A DNA stretch of 64,000 nt. Source: Ruminococcus flavefaciens. Its GTDB lineage: Bacteria; Bacteroidota; Bacteroidia; Bacteroidales; P3. The stretch lies in assembly GCA_023667315.1 (NCBI GenBank), contig JAMPAI010000007.1, positions 26,331-90,330 on the forward strand. Reading direction: 5' to 3'. A program made the position numbers and the translations under genes. Below the pieces are notes generated by a model. That model ran no database searches and was not told the origin of the DNA. It saw only the letters and a program-made list of their open reading frames with translations. This document shows positions 34,203-42,847 of the stretch, piece after piece (position 1 is the stretch's first letter; every line of letters begins with the position of its first letter).

Positions 34203-34892
34203 ATGGAAGCAATGATCAAACTGGAAAATCTGAGCAAGGTGTTCCGCACCGAAGAAGTGGAAACCGTGGCCCTGAACAAGGTGGACATGGAGGTGAAGGA
34301 AGGCGAGTTCGTGGCTATCATGGGGCCTTCGGGCTGCGGGAAATCGACCCTGCTCAACATCATCGGGCTTTTGGATAACCCCACTTCGGGCAGCTACCGC
34401 CTGCTCGACCACGAGGTGGCCGCGCTCAAGGAAAGCGAACGGACGCGGTTCCGCAAGGGCAATATCGGCTTCGTGTTCCAAAGCTTCAACCTGATTGATG
34501 AACTGAATGTGTTCGAGAACGTGGAACTGCCTTTGCTCTACCTGAACATCAAGGCAAGCGAGCGCAAGGAAAAGGTGAATGCCATCCTGAAAAGGGTAGG
34601 GCTGAGCCATCGCGCCAAGCATTTCCCGCAGCAGCTTTCGGGCGGACAACAGCAGCGGGTGGCCATTGCCCGTGCGGTGGTGAGCAATCCCAAGCTGATT
34701 CTGGCGGACGAACCCACGGGTAACCTCGATTCCAAGAACGGCGCGGAGGTGATGAAGTTGTTGGGTGAACTCAACGCGGAGGGCACCACGATCGTGATGG
34801 TGACGCACTCCAAGCACGACGCGGGTCTGGCACACCGGGTGGTGAACCTTTTCGACGGCAGTGTGGTGGCCTCGGTGGGCACTTTCGTGTAG
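34203..34892 (+). CDS. ABC transporter ATPase, LolD/MacB type
   Basis: This 229-residue nucleotide-binding protein contains Walker A GPSGCGKS, Q-loop VFQSFNLIDEL, the ABC signature LSGGQQQR, Walker B LILADEPTGNLD and the H-loop VMVTHS in the right order. The NLID-variant Q-loop fits the LolD/MacB/FtsE clade. The ATG at 34203 gives MEAMIKLENLS, and a second ATG three codons on is also possible. It sits between two FtsX-like permease genes that it probably energises as a heterodimer. The spacings of 49 and 52 bp keep it in the operon. Confidence 0.95.
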   Translation: MEAMIKLENLSKVFRTEEVETVALNKVDMEVKEGEFVAIMGPSGCGKSTLLNIIGLLDNPTSGSYRLLDHEVAALKESERTRFRKGNIGFVFQSFNLIDELNVFENVELPLLYLNIKASERKEKVNAILKRVGLSHRAKHFPQQLSGGQQQRVAIARAVVSNPKLILADEPTGNLDSKNGAEVMKLLGELNAEGTTIVMVTHSKHDAGLAHRVVNLFDGSVVASVGTFV

Positions 34893-34944
34893 TCGGAAGG
34901 CGGCAGTTTCCGTAAGGTTTCACTTCACCTTTAAATTTACAGCC

Positions 34945-37296
34945 ATGATTAATTTTCATTCCTTTCTAAAATTCTTGAACCGGAACAAGGTTTATACCGT
35001 CATCAATGTATTCGGGCTGGCCGTCTCGCTGATGTTCGTGATTCTGATTTTTGTCTATGCGTGGCAGGAATTCACTGTGGATAAATTTCAGGCGGACAGG
35101 GAACGGATTTATGTAGAATACGATTTCGGGGCGGATGGCGAAGATGGGCCGGGCGACGGGCTTCCCGTGGCCTATTGGCTCAAAGAGCGTTTTCCCGACA
35201 TTGAGGAAATCTGTCCGGTCATCACCACGCAATTCCACGGGGGCAAGAGCGTGATATGGCACGACACCAAGATAACCGCCAAGATGAGTTGTGCCGAAAG
35301 CAATTTCTTTACTTTCTTCTCGTTTCCCTTGAAAAGCGGCGCACCCGGGCAGGTGTTGCAGGATGAATACAGCGCGGTGGTTTCCGAGACCTTTGCCCGA
35401 AAACTGTTCGGCAGCGAGGAGCCGATAGGGCAGAGTATCAAGATTAGCGAAGAAACTTCGGTAACGGTTACCGGCGTGATGTACGACATTTCCCGTTCAG
35501 TGATTCCCTATGCCGATTTGATTGTGCGGGTGGAAAGGGCGGAGGAATTCAATCATTTCATCAGCAAGCAGAATGCCAGCAATGCCGGTGCCAGCGTGGT
35601 CTTTCTCAAGATGTATCCGGGCAAGGACATGAACGCGCATCGGGACGAAGTGTTGGAAATGTACAAGGAAAGGTATTGGATCTTTTACCGCGAATTTTGC
35701 ACGGATGTGTGCTGGAAACCCTTGCGGGAGGCTTACTTCTCTGCAGGAGGCTCGTTGATAGAAACGGGCGACAAACGTTTCGTGTCGGTGCTTTTTGCGG
35801 TGGGCTTGCTGATACTTTTCTTCGCCATCTTCAACTACATCAACCTTACCGTGGCCCAGTCGGGCAGCCGAGCCAAGGAAATGGCCACCCGCCGTCTGTT
35901 GGGTTCCTCGCGGGGCGGCATCGTGTTCCGCTTGGTGGTGGAAGCGCTCCTGCTTACGGCGGTTTCCTATCTGCTGGCCTTGTTGTTGGCCACGGCGGTG
36001 AAGCCGGTGTCGGAACGCCTCTTGCAGACCACGCTCGACTTTTCGCTTCTGCTTTCGCCCGCCTGCATCGCCCTTGCCGTAGGCTTTGTGGTGCTGATAG
36101 GTGCGCTCACGGGCATCCTGCCTGCTGTCTTGATCTCGGCCGCCAAGCCGGTGGAAGTGGTGCGCGGCTCGTTCCGCCGCCGTTCCAAGATGGTGTTCAG
36201 CAAGTATTTTATCGGCTTTCAGAACGCCATTACCATTGTGATGCTGGCCGTTTCGTTGGTCATGGTGTTGCAGATGCGCCACCTGATACACGCTCCCTTG
36301 GGCTACAATACACTCAACGTAATTGATATTACGTATGTCTTAGGGGTTGACGACAAGGTATTGATGGACAAATTGTCTTCGGTACCCAGCGTAAAGCGGG
36401 TGGGAACCTCCCAAGGGACGCCTTTCGACGGGGGCAATAATAGTTCGGGAGACTATTGCGGCAGGCAGTTGTCGGTGCAGTGGATCTTTATGGATACGGC
36501 GGCTTTCCATATGTTGGGATTCCAGAAGGTGTATGAGAACTCCCGAAAGCAGACAATGCGTCAGGACGACAGATATGATTTCGAAATTTATCCCACCGCA
36601 TTTGCCATGCAGGAAATGGGCTTGCCCCAGGATGCTGACGAATTTGATTTGGGCGGACAGGAAAAGATTCCTGTTTGCGGGGTAATCGGCAATTTCAGAA
36701 GGGCTAATATCCTGAGAAAGGAACAGCCTTTTGTGGTGGGGGTGACAAACGACGTGTTAGAAGATGCGTGGAATCTCTTGGTGGAGGTGCAGGGCGATCC
36801 GGTAAGGGCGTACGATGAGGTGATGGGCGCGATAAGGGAACTTACCGACGGGGAAGTGGAGGCCAAGTTTATCGACCAAGAGGTGCGGGAGTCGTTCGAT
36901 TCGCAACGCCGCATGACGCAGATTGTGTCCATCTTCACCTGTATGGCCATCCTTATTTCGGTGCTGGGACTGGTGGCGATGTCCATCTACTTTATCCGCC
37001 AGCGGGCGCAGGAAGTGGCGGTGCGCAAGGTGTTCGGCGCCGACAACCGCACGGTGCTCTTCCGCGTGGTGCGCTCGTTCCTGCTCTACGTGCTCTATGG
37101 CTTCGTGGTGGCCTTCCCCGTGTCGTGGTACATCGCGGTGAAATGGCGCTCGGGCTATTCCTACCGCATAGCCTTCAACCCGCTCTACATCGTGGCCGCC
37201 GGCCTCTTCTGCATGGCGGTCTCCTTCGTGGCCGTCTATTTCCAAAGCCGCCGTGCCGCCCACGCAAATCCTGTGGAGAGTTTGCGGGAGGTGTAA
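34945..37296 (+). CDS. ABC transporter permease, FtsX/MacB-like (second)
   Basis: The 783-residue protein resembles the first permease in layout, with an N-terminal helix (VINVFGLAVSLMFVILIFVY) and a periplasmic domain. An FtsX block follows (LLILFFAIFNYINLTVAQSG ... KEMATRRLLGSSRGGI), then a second periplasmic domain and a terminal block with QEVAVRKVFGADNRTVLF. It ends PVESLREV, as usual for the clade. The ATG at 34945 was chosen because the longer frame is the ATPase tail out of phase. It closes the sigma-54-controlled operon; a perfect hairpin follows. Confidence 0.92.
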   Translation: MINFHSFLKFLNRNKVYTVINVFGLAVSLMFVILIFVYAWQEFTVDKFQADRERIYVEYDFGADGEDGPGDGLPVAYWLKERFPDIEEICPVITTQFHGGKSVIWHDTKITAKMSCAESNFFTFFSFPLKSGAPGQVLQDEYSAVVSETFARKLFGSEEPIGQSIKISEETSVTVTGVMYDISRSVIPYADLIVRVERAEEFNHFISKQNASNAGASVVFLKMYPGKDMNAHRDEVLEMYKERYWIFYREFCTDVCWKPLREAYFSAGGSLIETGDKRFVSVLFAVGLLILFFAIFNYINLTVAQSGSRAKEMATRRLLGSSRGGIVFRLVVEALLLTAVSYLLALLLATAVKPVSERLLQTTLDFSLLLSPACIALAVGFVVLIGALTGILPAVLISAAKPVEVVRGSFRRRSKMVFSKYFIGFQNAITIVMLAVSLVMVLQMRHLIHAPLGYNTLNVIDITYVLGVDDKVLMDKLSSVPSVKRVGTSQGTPFDGGNNSSGDYCGRQLSVQWIFMDTAAFHMLGFQKVYENSRKQTMRQDDRYDFEIYPTAFAMQEMGLPQDADEFDLGGQEKIPVCGVIGNFRRANILRKEQPFVVGVTNDVLEDAWNLLVEVQGDPVRAYDEVMGAIRELTDGEVEAKFIDQEVRESFDSQRRMTQIVSIFTCMAILISVLGLVAMSIYFIRQRAQEVAVRKVFGADNRTVLFRVVRSFLLYVLYGFVVAFPVSWYIAVKWRSGYSYRIAFNPLYIVAAGLFCMAVSFVAVYFQSRRAAHANPVESLREV

Positions 37297-37317
37297 GGAT
37301 TGTAGTTTATTCCCTAA

Positions 37318-37358
37318 TTTGTGTCCGTTGCGGTAACCTATGCTGCAACGGACACAAA
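37318..37358 (+). terminator. terminator of the efflux operon
   Basis: TTTGTGTCCGTTGC and GCAACGGACACAAA form a perfect 14-bp stem 21 bp after the last permease. Confidence 0.8.
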
Positions 37359-37387
37359 ATAAATTAATGTACGTACCGGTGTAGTGA

Positions 37388-37621
37388 CTATAATTGAGGT
37401 GCAGATACGGGTGGTGCGGCTTTTTCCATGCGGTAGTCGTAGTCGGCAAGGTCTTCCGCCATCGAGAAGTGTTCGGTTTCATACGCCATCACCACTTCCG
37501 ACATAATGGAAAGTTCCATGGATTCGGGACTGGCGTCTATAGGCTCATCGGGTACGATATGGATGAGTTCATCAATCCTTTTACGGGCGTAGTCGTATTG
37601 TTCTTTCGTGTAGTTACACAT
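37388..37621 (-). CDS. short partner of HigB (possible antitoxin lacking a helix-turn-helix)
   Basis: This 77-residue acidic protein is encoded 12 bp downstream of the HigB-like toxin gene. The middle (ARKRIDELIHIVPDEPIDAS, then MELSIMSEVVMAYETEHF) resembles the N-terminal toxin-binding part of HigA-type antitoxins of this group. The DNA-binding domain that normally follows is absent. It may be a naturally short antitoxin or the remains of a longer one. Autoregulation by this protein alone would therefore be unlikely. Confidence 0.6.
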   Translation of the reverse strand: MCNYTKEQYDYARKRIDELIHIVPDEPIDASPESMELSIMSEVVMAYETEHFSMAEDLADYDYRMEKAAPPVSAPQL

Positions 37622-37633
37622 ATTGCCAAACTT

Positions 37634-37930
37634 TTAAAGGGTTGAACAATCTGTTATTTTATCGTATTCCGCATGCGTGCCCACAAAGCGCACAAATACA
37701 AACCGCGGGGTGAATTTCACAACAACTACAAGCCGATGGGTGTTTCCTTTAATGTTAAAAACATAATGCTGGTTGCCAACATAGTCAACCGATGGAAAAT
37801 CAGTTTTTATATCGGCCAAGTTACGCCATTCGGCTTGTGAAACTACTTTGACCCAATGTAACAACGGATCTTTGGCATCCGAATGTACATCATAGTACTT
37901 TTTCAACGTGGAGGTGCTGATTATTCGCAT
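37634..37930 (-). CDS. higB: HigB-family mRNA interferase toxin
   Basis: The 98-residue basic protein has the RelE/HigB pattern: MRIISTSTLKKYYDVHSDAK, ADIKTDFPSVDYVGN, FNIKGNTHRLVVVVKF, and the terminal FVRFVGTHAEYDKI. The HAEYD box is the hallmark of the HigB_toxin family, a ribosome-dependent mRNA cleaving enzyme. As in other higBA loci, toxin precedes antitoxin. A -7 box lies 41 bp upstream. Confidence 0.88.
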   Translation of the reverse strand: MRIISTSTLKKYYDVHSDAKDPLLHWVKVVSQAEWRNLADIKTDFPSVDYVGNQHYVFNIKGNTHRLVVVVKFTPRFVFVRFVGTHAEYDKITDCSTL

Positions 37931-37970
37931 GTGGACTGTTTTTGCAAATAGTCATCACCTTCTTTGCCCG

Positions 37971-37978
37971 CAAAGTTA
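37971..37978 (-). promoter_or_regulatory. -7 box for higB
   Basis: TAACTTTG on the minus strand fits TAnnTTTG and lies 41 bp upstream of the higB ATG. Confidence 0.5.
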
Positions 37979-38162
37979 GTAAAATATGCGGTGAAGAAAG
38001 CATGTGCCTTTTTCATGCTGTTTGTTCTATTTGTTTTGTTGGTGATAGAAAAACCTATCGGCAAGCCCGGCTTTCGGACTTATCATATAAATCCCGAAAC
38101 TTCGTTTTTATCGAAGCATTGTCTTAGATATTTTATGTAAACGATAGAATATAAGCGTGAAA

Positions 38163-38365
38163 ATAATTTCAGTTGGCTACAATTTGTAGTCAACTCGCCC
38201 TTGATATCGATTGTATCGCTTGCTTTTGCAAAATAAACTAATGAAAGCCCGGCGGAATAAACTAATGCTGATTTTATAATCCCGATTTTAACGGTATCGA
38301 ATTCGGGATAGTTAGCATCTTGTATGGATTCCCGATTGTGTTACCAGAATTGCTTTTTTTGTTTG
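38163..38365. repeat. intergenic repeats shared with 46425-46540 and 43176-43214
   Basis: The left part, from about 38163 to 38310, is a near copy of 46425-46540. It contains a palindrome around GTTGGCTACAATTTGTAGTCAAC and the tract CTAATGCTGATTTTATAATC. The right part, 38327-38365, is 39 identical bases with 43176-43214, upstream of the paralogous lipoprotein. No gene is seen between 37979 and 38507. Confidence 0.8.
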
Positions 38366-38446
38366 CAGTCCCTCGGCGGACGATAGGGCGGTGCAAGGAT
38401 TTTTGGTTTTCCGGAAATTTTGTATTAATTATTAGAATGATTTTCG

Positions 38447-38454
38447 TATCTTTG
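38447..38454 (+). promoter_or_regulatory. -7 box, lipoprotein copy 1
   Basis: TATCTTTG lies 53 bp before the ATG. The paralogue has TACATTTG at the same distance. Confidence 0.5.
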
Positions 38455-38507
38455 CGAGCGGATTGAGGAGTCTTGATTCGGATAAACTGAAAAAAACAAT
38501 AAAGAAG

Positions 38508-38912
38508 ATGAAGAATTGTGTAAAGGCGGGCTTGTTGGGCTTGCTGGCGATGGGCTTGTTTGCCGCGTGCGAGAAAGAAAAGGATAAAACCAAAGAACCC
38601 GTGGTCGAAGAATATGAAAAAACATTGTATTTTAACGCGTCTGAACTGGATTCTGTTACCCCGGCCGTTGTACAACATTTTGTTAACGACCCAAATTGTA
38701 AAAAAATATATTTGAGTTCAGAAGGTGCTTCAAATTTAAGAGTGTATAGTATTGATGATATGAATATATTGCGCAACAGGTGGTTGGAACCATCAATCAA
38801 CCTGTCGCCAAAGGTGACGGGCCGCGGCAATATATTGCGTGAACCAAATACAACATATAAATCGGACAGCATATGGTATGTTCAAAACGGTTGGATCATA
38901 ATGGTACGCTAA
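38508..38912 (+). CDS. small lipoprotein, copy 1
   Basis: This 134-residue predicted lipoprotein has its lipobox at LFAAC (Cys21), followed by a Lys/Glu-rich tether (EKEKDKTKEPVVEEYEKTLYF). The mature domain is of unknown fold and ends NLSPKVTGRG ... DSIWYVQNGW. It has a paralogue at 43326-43730: the first 42 residues differ at one position, but the middle is largely different. The promoter region is also duplicated. Function unknown; export to the cell envelope is certain only as far as the signal shows. Confidence 0.75.
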   Translation: MKNCVKAGLLGLLAMGLFAACEKEKDKTKEPVVEEYEKTLYFNASELDSVTPAVVQHFVNDPNCKKIYLSSEGASNLRVYSIDDMNILRNRWLEPSINLSPKVTGRGNILREPNTTYKSDSIWYVQNGWIIMVR

Positions 38913-38942
38913 TTCAATCCGCCATATAGCGTCAATCCGCCT

Positions 38943-38983
38943 TGCGCCGGATAAGTCGCAAATTTTGCGACTTATCCGGCGCA
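38943..38983. terminator. long perfect hairpin after lipoprotein copy 1
   Basis: Nearly the whole segment is self-complementary: TGCGCCGGATAAGTCGCAAA against its complement. A T-rich tail leads into the -7 box of the next gene. Confidence 0.75.
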
Positions 38984-38988
38984 TTTTG

Positions 38989-38996
38989 TATCTTTG
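38989..38996 (+). promoter_or_regulatory. -7 box for the DUF4143 ATPase
   Basis: TATCTTTG directly follows the hairpin, with the ATG at 39039. Confidence 0.5.
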
Positions 38997-39038
38997 CGGG
39001 TAAAAGTGCGGATATCCGCAAAAATTACCGCTACGTGT

Positions 39039-40337
39039 ATGCGCATAGAACGCAAAAGACTACTCAATAAACTGATTGACAGCCGTAATAATGGTCAGAT
39101 AAAGATTATAACAGGTATCCGACGGTGCGGCAAGTCGTACCTATTGGGTGTGCTATACCGTGATTATCTTCTGCAGGAAGGAGTTGCGCCGGAGCAAATC
39201 ATCACACTTGCTCTCGATAACGACATCCATGCACGCTACCGCAATCCATTGGAACTGGGGACATATATTCGGGAAAAGGTCGGCGATAGCACGAAAGACC
39301 ATTACGTTCTCCTCGACGAGATACAGATGGTGGAGGCGATAGGCAATCCTTATCTGCCCCCGGAATCTGATGCTAAAATCACCTTCGTCGATGTCCTTTT
39401 GGGGCTTAAAAGCCTGCCGAATGTCGATGTGTATGTAACGGGCAGCAACTCCAAGATGCTTTCTTCCGATGTGGCCACCGCTTTCCGCGGCAGGGGCGAG
39501 GAGATACATATCACACCGCTTACCTACGATGAATTTTATGCCGCCTATCCCAAGGAGAAACGTTTTGCCTGGCGAGAGTTCGTAACATACGGAGGCATGC
39601 CGTTCGTGATGCAGAAGGACACGCATGAGGAGAAAGCCAAATATCTGCAAGACCTTTTCCGGCTCACCTACATCAAGGATGTCATGGAACGGAACCGCTT
39701 GCGTGCCGATGCCGAAACCCTTGATGAACTGCTTAACGTAACGGCTTCTGCGGTGGGATCGCTTACCAATCCGACACGCTTGGCCAACACCTTTCAATCG
39801 GTTAAAGGATTGAAGGTAAAGAACGAAACCATTTCCACCTACCTCGACTGTTTTGTGGAGGCATACATACTGAGCAAATCGTACCGCTACGATATAAAGG
39901 GGCGATCCTATATCGATACGCCGCTTAAATACTATTTTACGGACATCGGTTTACGCAACGCCCGCCTCAACTTCAGGCAGCAGGAAGAAAACCACATCAT
40001 GGAGAACATCTTGTACAATGAACTCACGGCCAGGGGGTTTAATGTCGATGTGGGTGTGGTTGAGTATAACCACGTTGTAGCCGGGAAGAAAGTACGTACA
40101 CAACTTGAAATTGATTTTGTAATCAACCGGGCGGACAAACGTTACTACATACAGTCGGCGCTCTCGGTGGCGGACGAGGAAAAACGGTTGCAAGAGGTCA
40201 ATTCCCTTAACCGGGTGGATGATTCCTACACCAAGATTGTGGTGGTGCGCGACAATGTCCTGCCTTGGACGGACGACCGGGGAGTGCGGTATATCAACAT
40301 CGAAGACTTCTTGCTGGAAAAGATAAATGAATTATAA
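39039..40337 (+). CDS. AAA ATPase with DUF4143 domain (intact)
   Basis: The 432-residue protein has Walker A TGIRRCGKSYL near residue 26 and Walker B DHYVLLDEIQMV. The sensor segment VYVTGSNSKMLSSDVA and the C-terminal DUF4143 nuclease-like region (NELTARGFNVDVG ... QLEIDFVINRADKRYYIQ) follow. Such proteins are abundant, strain-variable and of unknown function in Bacteroidetes. The ATG at 39039 was chosen because the family starts MRIERKRLLNKLI. It is intact, unlike the copy at 27506, and it follows a strong hairpin, so it is a separate transcription unit. Confidence 0.9.
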   Translation: MRIERKRLLNKLIDSRNNGQIKIITGIRRCGKSYLLGVLYRDYLLQEGVAPEQIITLALDNDIHARYRNPLELGTYIREKVGDSTKDHYVLLDEIQMVEAIGNPYLPPESDAKITFVDVLLGLKSLPNVDVYVTGSNSKMLSSDVATAFRGRGEEIHITPLTYDEFYAAYPKEKRFAWREFVTYGGMPFVMQKDTHEEKAKYLQDLFRLTYIKDVMERNRLRADAETLDELLNVTASAVGSLTNPTRLANTFQSVKGLKVKNETISTYLDCFVEAYILSKSYRYDIKGRSYIDTPLKYYFTDIGLRNARLNFRQQEENHIMENILYNELTARGFNVDVGVVEYNHVVAGKKVRTQLEIDFVINRADKRYYIQSALSVADEEKRLQEVNSLNRVDDSYTKIVVVRDNVLPWTDDRGVRYINIEDFLLEKINEL

Positions 40338-40390
40338 GGATTTTCGTATTTCCAGGACCGCCGCCCGCCCCAAGTCCGCGGGTGATGTAA

Positions 40391-40453
40391 ATTATACCCT
40401 TTATGGTGTAGTTTGTGATAATTTTTATATTTTTGCACCTTAAAGGGTATAAT
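40391..40453. promoter_or_regulatory. hipBST operator and promoter
   Basis: A perfect 13-bp inverted repeat, ATTATACCCTTTA (40391-40403) and TAAAGGGTATAAT (40441-40453), brackets the -7 box TATTTTTG (40428-40435). The second arm touches the hipB start codon. This is a good candidate HipB operator. Confidence 0.7.
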
Positions 40454-40657
40454 ATGAATGGATTGGCCAGGTATATTAAGGAGAAGCGTAAGGAGTTCGG
40501 GCTTACGCAAGTGGAGCTGTCCCGGAAATCCGGGGTCGGCTTGCGGTTCGTGCGGGAACTGGAGCAGGGCAAGGAAACCTTGCGCCTCGACAAGGTGAAC
40601 CAGGTGCTCTCGCTCTTCGGCGCGGAAATGGCCCCCACATCCACTCATAACGCATAA
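40454..40657 (+). CDS. hipB: HipB-like helix-turn-helix antitoxin/repressor
   Basis: The 67-residue XRE-family protein consists almost wholly of a helix-turn-helix (FGLTQVELSRKSGVGLRFVRELEQGK). It is the DNA-binding member of HipBST and is expected to repress its own promoter through the flanking palindrome. It starts right after the downstream operator arm and precedes hipS by 11 bp. The small size, with no extra tail beyond the HTH, is as usual for HipB of tripartite loci. Confidence 0.88.
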   Translation: MNGLARYIKEKRKEFGLTQVELSRKSGVGLRFVRELEQGKETLRLDKVNQVLSLFGAEMAPTSTHNA

Positions 40658-40668
40658 CTATCGGCAGG

Positions 40669-41007
40669 ATGAAGAAAGCGGATGTTTATGTCGATGCAAG
40701 GTTGGCGGGCGTGCTGACCGAAGATGATTTGGGGTATGAGTTCAGATACGATGCCGGATTTCTATCGTCTGAGGATGCCGAGCCGGTGAGCCTGACTTTG
40801 CCGTTAACCGAAAAGCCATACCGGAGCAATGTGTTGTTCCCGTTCTTCGACGGATTGATTCCGGAAGGATGGCTCTTGGATATTGCCGAACAAAACTGGA
40901 AGATATCGGCGCGGGACCGATTTTCACTTTTACTGGCCTGCTGCAAGGATTGCATTGGCTGTATCAGTGTCGTGCCGAAGGAGGGAAAGGAGGCAACGCA
41001 TGTGTAG
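40669..41007 (+). CDS. hipS: HipS-like protein (HipA N-subdomain 1)
   Basis: This 112-residue protein corresponds to the N-terminal subdomain of HipA, encoded as a separate gene. It starts ADVYVDARLAGVLTEDDLG and holds the conserved SLTLPLTEKPYRS and FFDGLIPEGWLLD segments. In characterised HipBST systems HipS is the antitoxin that neutralises HipT. It overlaps hipT by 8 bp. The order hipB-hipS-hipT and the gene sizes fit the tripartite arrangement. Confidence 0.88.
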   Translation: MKKADVYVDARLAGVLTEDDLGYEFRYDAGFLSSEDAEPVSLTLPLTEKPYRSNVLFPFFDGLIPEGWLLDIAEQNWKISARDRFSLLLACCKDCIGCISVVPKEGKEATHV

Positions 41008-41947
41008 ATGTCTTTTTTGCTACAAACCCTTGGCCGAAGGGGAAGTGGATTACCATAAGGGATGCGCCCGCAAGATTTTCGAATCCACGGTCATTCCCAA
41101 GGTTCCATATACCCGTGCCAATATCAAGGAACTGGCGCGGGAGATTGTGGCGGCGAGTACGACGGTTACCGGGGTTCAGGCCAAGATTTCCCTCGACATT
41201 GCGCGTGGCGGCAAGAATGAGCCGCAACGTCTCACTATCGTCGGCTTATGGGGACGTTTTATCCTGAAGCCGCAGACCGACCGCTATGCCCATCTGCCCG
41301 AAAACGAAGACCTGACCATGCACTTGGCCGAGGCTGCCGGAATCAAGACGGTGCCGCATTCGTTGATACGGTTTACCGATGGCGAACTGTGCTACATCAC
41401 CCGCCGGGTTGACCGTACGAAAAAGGGTGGGAAGATAGCCATGGAAGATATGTGCCAGTTGTCGGAACGTCTTACGGAAGACAAGTACAAAGGCTCCTAC
41501 GAACGTATCGCCAGACTGATACGCCAGTATTCCGCCGCGCCGCTATTGGATGTGGTTAATTTCTGGGAAGTCGTGGTGTTTTCGTGGCTTACCGGAAATT
41601 CCGACATGCACCTGAAAAACTTCTCTCTGTTCCGTCCCACGGCTACTTATAGGCTAGCTCCGTCCTACGACCTTCTTTCCACTGCGCTTGTCATGCCGGA
41701 AGATGACGAGGAATTGGCGCTGACGCTGAACGGCAAGAAGCGGAAGATTCAACGGGGCGATTTCGAGAAAGTCATGGCCGATAGCGGAATGGATGAAAAG
41801 GCGATCGCCAACCTTTTCCATAAATTCGCGAGGGCATTGCCTGCGTGGTATGCCTTGATGGAGGTATCTTTTTTACCGAAAGGACAACAGGGCGCCTATC
41901 GCGAACGTATTGCGCGAATGGCCTCGATCTTGGGGCTCGTGGATTAG
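41000..41947 (+). CDS. hipT: HipT-like Ser/Thr kinase toxin
   Basis: The 315-residue protein lacks the N-subdomain present in HipA and is the kinase part. Characterised HipT phosphorylates an aminoacyl-tRNA synthetase (TrpS). Visible motifs are the phosphate-loop region TVTGVQAKISLD, the active-site segment NSDMHLKNFSL with catalytic Asp and Asn, and the metal-binding PSYDLLST. The N-terminus carries an extra CRCLFCYKPL ... HKGCARKIF, a C-x2-C/H-x2-C pattern suggesting a small zinc ribbon not found in the E. coli proteins. The start at 41000 keeps this ribbon and overlaps hipS; the longer frame is the hipS gene out of phase. Confidence 0.88.
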   Translation: MCRCLFCYKPLAEGEVDYHKGCARKIFESTVIPKVPYTRANIKELAREIVAASTTVTGVQAKISLDIARGGKNEPQRLTIVGLWGRFILKPQTDRYAHLPENEDLTMHLAEAAGIKTVPHSLIRFTDGELCYITRRVDRTKKGGKIAMEDMCQLSERLTEDKYKGSYERIARLIRQYSAAPLLDVVNFWEVVVFSWLTGNSDMHLKNFSLFRPTATYRLAPSYDLLSTALVMPEDDEELALTLNGKKRKIQRGDFEKVMADSGMDEKAIANLFHKFARALPAWYALMEVSFLPKGQQGAYRERIARMASILGLVD

Positions 41948-41965
41948 GGGTGTTTCGGCCGAGCC

Positions 41966-42826
41966 TCAGAATCCCACCTTCACCCCGCCGCGCACGGTTA
42001 CTTGCGGCATGGGGTAGCCGGCGTTGATTTCGTAGCGTTGGCCTAAGAGGTTCTCGCCGCAGACCCACAGGTCGAGCCATTTGGTAACGCGCACCTGCCC
42101 GCGCAGGTTCCACAGCACGAAATCCTCCTTAGATTCCACGCCCTGACCGTCGGTGCGGTTGTAAGACGCGCTCACCACGCTTGAGAAACGCCCTTTGCGG
42201 ATACGGTTCGTCGCCTCGGTCTCCAGGGTGTTGTAGGTGCCGTATCCGGCGTGGATGTCGGTGCGCACGCCGTCTTGGTGCATCTTGCGGGTAACGATGT
42301 TTACCACGCCGCCCATCGCGTTCGAGCCGTAGAGCACGGAGGCGGGGCCGCGCAGCACTTCCACGCGCTCGGCCAAGAGCGTCTGATAGGCGTCGGAAAT
42401 GGGATGCCCGAAGATGCCGGCGTATTGCGGATGCCCGTCGATAAGCACCATCAGGCGGGCGTTGCCGCCGCTCAGTCCGCGCAGCAAGATGCCGCCCGCC
42501 GCCCCGTTGGACACCCCGTAGCCCATCACGCCGCGGGAGGTCACGAACAGCCCCGGCACCTGCTCGGTGAGAATCGGCAGCAGGGAGGGCTGCATGGCTT
42601 CCTCAATCTGGGCGCGGCCGATCACCGAAACGGTCTGTGAGAGGTGGCGAAGGTCTATTTGGGTGCGGGTGCCCGTGATGACCACCTCCTGCAAGGCCCC
42701 GCCGCGCAATACGCTGTCGGCGGATTCCTGCGCCGAGGCCACAGACAACCCCGCGAACGCCAAGGCAATCGATAAAAGGATATGCTTCAACACAATTCGG
42801 ACTTTGCGGACGCAAAAATACTCCAC
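41966..42826 (-). pseudogene. TonB-dependent receptor with most of the barrel deleted
   Basis: The 286-residue frame opens with a signal peptide (ALAFAGLSVASAQ), a TonB-box-like region (LQEVVITGTR) and a complete plug with VEVLRGPASVLYGSNAMGG. After about three barrel strands (to NRTDGQGVESKED) it jumps to the last strands (WNLRGQVRVTKWLDLWV) and the expected terminal Phe (VKVGF). Typical receptors of this type have about 700 residues, so roughly 400 are missing, in frame. A barrel of so few strands cannot form a pore, so I regard it as a relic, although it may still be translated. Confidence 0.85.
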
Positions 42827-42847
42827 GAGACAAATCCTCCCCGAAAA

